Positions 60,375 to 64,000 of a DNA stretch of 64,000 bases are shown here, piece after piece (position 1 is the stretch's first letter; every line of letters begins with the position of its first letter). A program made the position numbers and the translations under genes. The stretch lies in contig NC_134370.1 of assembly GCF_035582795.1 (NCBI RefSeq), positions 37,869,501 to 37,933,500 on the forward strand, in the 5' to 3' direction. The notes below the pieces were generated by a model. That model searched no databases. It was not told where the DNA came from and saw only the letters and a list, made by a program, of their open reading frames with translations. This DNA is from Mycteria americana. Its lineage: Eukaryota; Chordata; Aves; Ciconiiformes; Ciconiidae.

Positions 60375-61224
60375 GTGTGTCGCGGTCAGACCTGTGCAAC
60401 GCCGTCTTTTTTCCACTGAGGGCTCCCCGGGGATTTCAAAATCGCGCGCAGCCCGCGCCGGGGAGAGCAGTGCGGGCCCTGCGGGGGCTTGCGCGGGGCC
60501 CCAGGCGGTGTGCCCGGTGCGGGGACGGTGCGCCCGGCGCGGGGGCGCTCCCCTGCGCGGGGAGGAGCGGCGATGGAGAGCGGCGCAGCCGGGTCCTGCG
60601 CCTGTGCGCACGCCGGCGTGTGCCCGTCGGGGCCCACGCACGCATTTGACCGGCATCTCTTTGCAGACGCCCTTTCCCGTAGGGCTGCGGCCGGCCCGTG
60701 GGATACCCCGTCCCGCCGGACAGCCGCCCCGCTCTGCCCGCCGCAGCCCGGCAAGGTGCGCCCGGCTGCAGCCCTCCCCACGCAGGCGGATTTTCAGCGC
60801 CCGGCTCGGCCCTGGGGCTATTTCGGGGATGTCCCCGGGGCACAGTGCTCCAGCTCCCGAGGCGGTGCGGGTCCTCGGGGCAGCGTTGCCCCAGCCCGAC
60901 CCCATCCTCCCCGGGGGAGGGTTTAGCCGGGGCAGGCGCGGGGTTCGGGGGGCAGTGGCCGCATTCGGTCCCTGCAGCCCTGAGCGGGGGGCTGGAGCGG
61001 AGAGGGGGGAGCGTCAGGCCGGTTAAAAACGCAGGAGGTGGGAAACGCAACACCTCCCACGGCACGGCAAGAAGAGAAGCGAAGCCGCACGAATCCCGCG
61101 AGCCCTCCCCGGCCCTCTCCTCCCAGGGACTCAATTTGTAGCTGGTAGATTTACGGCCGGGCCGCCTCCCCTCTCCGCGCTGCCCCAGCGGGGCGGCAGT
61201 CGCTAGACAAAGCGGCCCGCGAGG
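60375..61224. other. GC-rich DNA downstream of NEUROG3
   Basis: High GC, long composition-driven open frames on both strands, and no recognised gene. Confidence 0.6.
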
Positions 61225-61345
61225 CCAAAAGCCCATTGTGATGCTAATTGTTCTCAGCTGAGCCCGTTTGCCCGCGGCAAAGAGACGCTATTGAGGCAAT
61301 TTGTAGAACAAAAGAAATTTGGTTACTGGAAACAAAGACGCACGC
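61225..61345. promoter_or_regulatory. Candidate enhancer 3' of NEUROG3 with SOX-POU site
   Basis: Contains CATTGTGATGCTAAT (61234-61248), close to the SOX-POU composite CATTGTnATGCAAAT. A second SOX-like ATTGTT (61247-61252), an E-box CAGCTG (61255-61260), and gaacaaaag and gaaacaaag words at about 61307-61340 follow. It is an AT-richer island between two CpG-rich blocks. Target gene inferred from distance (about 1 kb). Confidence 0.5.
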
Positions 61346-61399
61346 ACAAACACCCCCCCAACAGCCCCCTCCCGCACCGCAACAAAAGAGGCGAGAGTG

Positions 61400-61760
61400 A
61401 AACCTGACCGGGTACGGGATGGCCTTGTCCCGCCGCCCCCCCCGCCCCGCCGACGGGGGGGCATCCCCCTCCCCCCCCCCGCACTGCTCCCGCTCCCCGG
61501 GCTGGGGTGGGGGAGACCCACCGGCGTGGGGAGGGGCTGGGGGCCGGTGGGTGCGCGGCGCGGTGCGGTGCGCGCTGCGCGGTGAGGTGCGCGGAGCGTC
61601 CCCTGCGCCCCGTCCGCACCGGCGCCGCGGGCTCTGGCCATGGTGCTGAAGGCGGCGGCCGGGGCCGGGCCGGGCCGGGGGCGCGGCGCGGTGCTCCCCC
61701 TGCCCCAGGCCTCCGTGCGCCGCTGCCTGCCCCCCGCCGGGGCTCAGCCCTCGGGGTCTG
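61400..61760. promoter_or_regulatory. CpG-rich island downstream of NEUROG3
   Basis: Dense CpG and C-runs, followed by a fall in GC content. No gene start supported. Confidence 0.45.
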
Positions 61761-64000
61761 CCCTGGCCCGGGACTGGGTTATGGGGAATCCCTCCCGGTG
61801 CGGAGCCCTGCCCGGTGCGTCTCTCCTCCGACTTGCTGAACTCGGCCCGGCGCAGGCTAGCTGTAGAGCGCTGTGCGTTCAGGTGGACTGTGGGCGACAT
61901 CGCCCGGTCCTGCGGCGAAGGGAGAGGCCAGCTTGGCCCTGGTGCTAACCAGACACTTTGCAGCTCAGAAAACACGTAGGGCTTGGTGGATTTTGGAGAA
62001 GCAGTGATCTGTTCTTGTGCACTTGATCCAGCCTCGGTCAATGAACTGTCCCACGGAGAGAAGCTGCAGGTGCCCCATGCACCTGGGAGAAGGGAGTGAG
62101 GGCACCATGGTGCCAGTGCTGACAAACAAGGTGAGCAGATCTCACTTTCTACTTGAGCTTTTTTGGAGATCTGCTCTTTCTGTTGCCTCCTGGGACCCGT
62201 TCATCCACACAGAGCCCTGCTACTTTGCCTAGTCATTGCTTTGAGAAACACAAGCCACGGGGCAAGGTTGAGGACTAGGAAAAGGCAGTGTGTGCCTATC
62301 TCTGTGTGTACTGTTATAGTCCTGAACGTGATCTATCTGCGTCGTAGATCAGATAGGCAGAATGAAAGACCTAATAGTATTCCTCCCCCTTCCCCCCTTT
62401 CTGGCTGAATTGCGTATTGTTTTCATACTCTAACAGTCTGCAAAGTGCTCCAAGGCCTCCGTGTGTGGCCACAGGCTAAACACTGTGATTATTTGGGTGA
62501 TAAAATCATTTAATGTTTTCCCTGCTAGTCCAGCTCCACTCTGATATCTCCCTACGGGAGGTATCACCTTGCCCTGCGTGTGCCGTGGGACTGAGGAGGA
62601 TAACAACACACTTCAGTCTGCAAAAGTAGCATTTTTGCAAAAAATTGCAAAAGGGAGCTCGGGGTCTATACGGGCAAGAAAAGGGGCAAGAAGAGCCCGA
62701 GAGCCCCGTGAAGAACAGGTATTACAAAAGTCCCCAAAGATGTCTATACAGCTGTATTTTCAGAAAGTGGTCACTTAAGTGGATTTTACTGCGTTGTAGA
62801 TTCTTTTCTCTGGAGGCTTAGGACGATTCTGGTCTTCCAGCCGTGGGGCTATATGTTGGGGGGGGTGGGGGGTGGCGGGCGGGCGGATTTACTACCTCTG
62901 GAGAACTAGTGACTTCTTTAGGGGCTTGAATGCATTTTTTTTTTCTTTGCCTCCACATTATTAGGTTAATCATTGCTTGAACTGGTTGCTATGGTTTTGG
63001 CAAACCCATGGAAACTTGATAATGAAGACTGAAAGACTCCTTTTCCATTTATCTTTTCTCTATGTTTAGTGCATGATGGTCTCATTTCTCTTGACGGGGC
63101 TGTCCCAGCGCCAGTGCCCTGCCTTTATAACCATGGCTGCTGTAATGGCCTCCAGACTTTTTGATGTGGAAGAAACAGGTGGCCACTGGGACCGCGACAA
63201 TTTCAGAGATGCAGTCTTGTGCCCTTGCACAGTTGCAGGCAGTGGGTTGAAAACAAACTTAGCCTGGGCACTGCCAGGTTTGCTTGCCAAAATCCCACCC
63301 AAGGTGGACTCAACTTTTATTTTTGCAGCCAGGGGAGACCCCTTGCTACAAGCTGATGTTTTCATGGCCCCAACACTCAGTTTTAGGTCTCTTTCTGTTT
63401 AGAGAAGAAGAATTTGAATATGTGATATTATCCTCTATTACAGAAATAAAGAGGCTTTAAACCTGTCTCCTCCTGAACCTTCCTTCTCCTCCGCAGCTGC
63501 ATTTTACTGCTGAACTCTGGCTGCCGGGATATTCAGCAAACTCTGTCCATGCCTCCAAAGTGGAGTCTCCTGCAAATGCCTCACCAATGCTCTGTTCTGC
63601 TCAAGGTTAAAATGGGGGATTGAGGATACCAAACAGTTGAAAACAGAGACTGTAAATTATTTGCATGGCTCAGAGAGGCCAGGCTCATTGCCAGGGCCAG
63701 GGAAGGGGAAACACCGGGGTCCTTTCCTCAGCGACAGACTCATCCCCCTCCTCCTTGCTCCTGGCTGGCTCCCTCGTGTCTGAAGGCTGGCGAGAAAATG
63801 AAGGTGATTCCCATAATCCCAGGGCAATTCCTTTGACCTCAGGCCTCCACTATGTGCTCTAAATACGGCTTTAAGTGAGTCGCCTCCTGCCCTCTCACAT
63901 TGTCTGCCTCTGACATTGCAGTCAGGTTTCCTGGAGGAGGAGGCAGCTGGGGCTGCAAACCACTGCCTGTCCTCTCCACACCACTGGGAATCAGTGGGGG
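61761..64000. other. Downstream flank without recognised gene
   Basis: GC content falls back. There is a G-rich run near 62856-62880 and a T-run near 62935. The expected mammalian neighbour, FAM241B, is not seen before the window ends. Confidence 0.6.

Noticed and set aside
60246-62125. Long frames downstream of NEUROG3 on both strands
   Set aside because: Composition-driven, no recognised domain, mutually overlapping.
63073-63402. 109-codon frame in the 3' flank as a possible new gene
   Set aside because: Also open on the opposite strand, no domain, no promoter or splice context seen.

Overview
The window is ordinary vertebrate nuclear DNA, most likely from a bird or another sauropsid. All coding signal comes from spliced genes with GT-AG introns. 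The gene order HK1 - TACR2 - TSPAN15 - NEUROG3 matches human 10q22. Introns are compact and interspersed repeats are sparse; the few I can recognise look like old CR1-type or sauropsid-type copies. A block of extreme GC content surrounds NEUROG3, as is common in birds. I see no bacterial genes, CRISPR array, tRNA or rRNA gene, or endogenous retrovirus.

Layout. (1) 1-7661, + strand: the last five coding exons of hexokinase 1, with a 3'UTR and probable poly(A) signal. The first intron holds two nearly identical 197-bp direct copies. (2) 7662-12482: gene-free spacer between the convergent HK1 and TACR2. (3) 12483-22133, - strand: complete five-exon TACR2, the neurokinin A receptor, encoding 381 aa (395 aa from an upstream ATG). 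(4) 22134-27496: spacer between the divergent TACR2 and TSPAN15, ending in a CpG island. (5) 27497-45427, + strand: complete eight-exon TSPAN15, a TspanC8 tetraspanin of 295 aa, with 3'UTR to about 46213. (6) 46214-59248: long spacer with a duplicated 93-bp segment, an ancient CR1 fragment, GC-rich DNA, and AT-rich islands carrying FOX/SOX/E-box motifs at 57225-57720. (7) 59250-60374, + strand: NEUROG3, with a TATA box, a likely 80-bp intron in the 5'UTR, an uninterrupted 181-aa bHLH reading frame and a poly(A) signal. (8) 60375-64000: downstream DNA, including a compact motif cluster with a SOX-POU composite site at 61234-61248.

The four genes are neighbours by ancestry and form no operon or pathway. 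HK1 phosphorylates glucose, TACR2 is a peptide GPCR, TSPAN15 escorts ADAM10, and NEUROG3 specifies endocrine progenitors. The points most worth a second look are the orientation of NEUROG3 (same strand as TSPAN15, opposite to the human and mouse arrangement as I recall it), the candidate enhancers on both sides of it, the recent duplication inside HK1, and the ERY rather than DRY motif in TACR2. I found no convincing evidence of a wholly new biological system.
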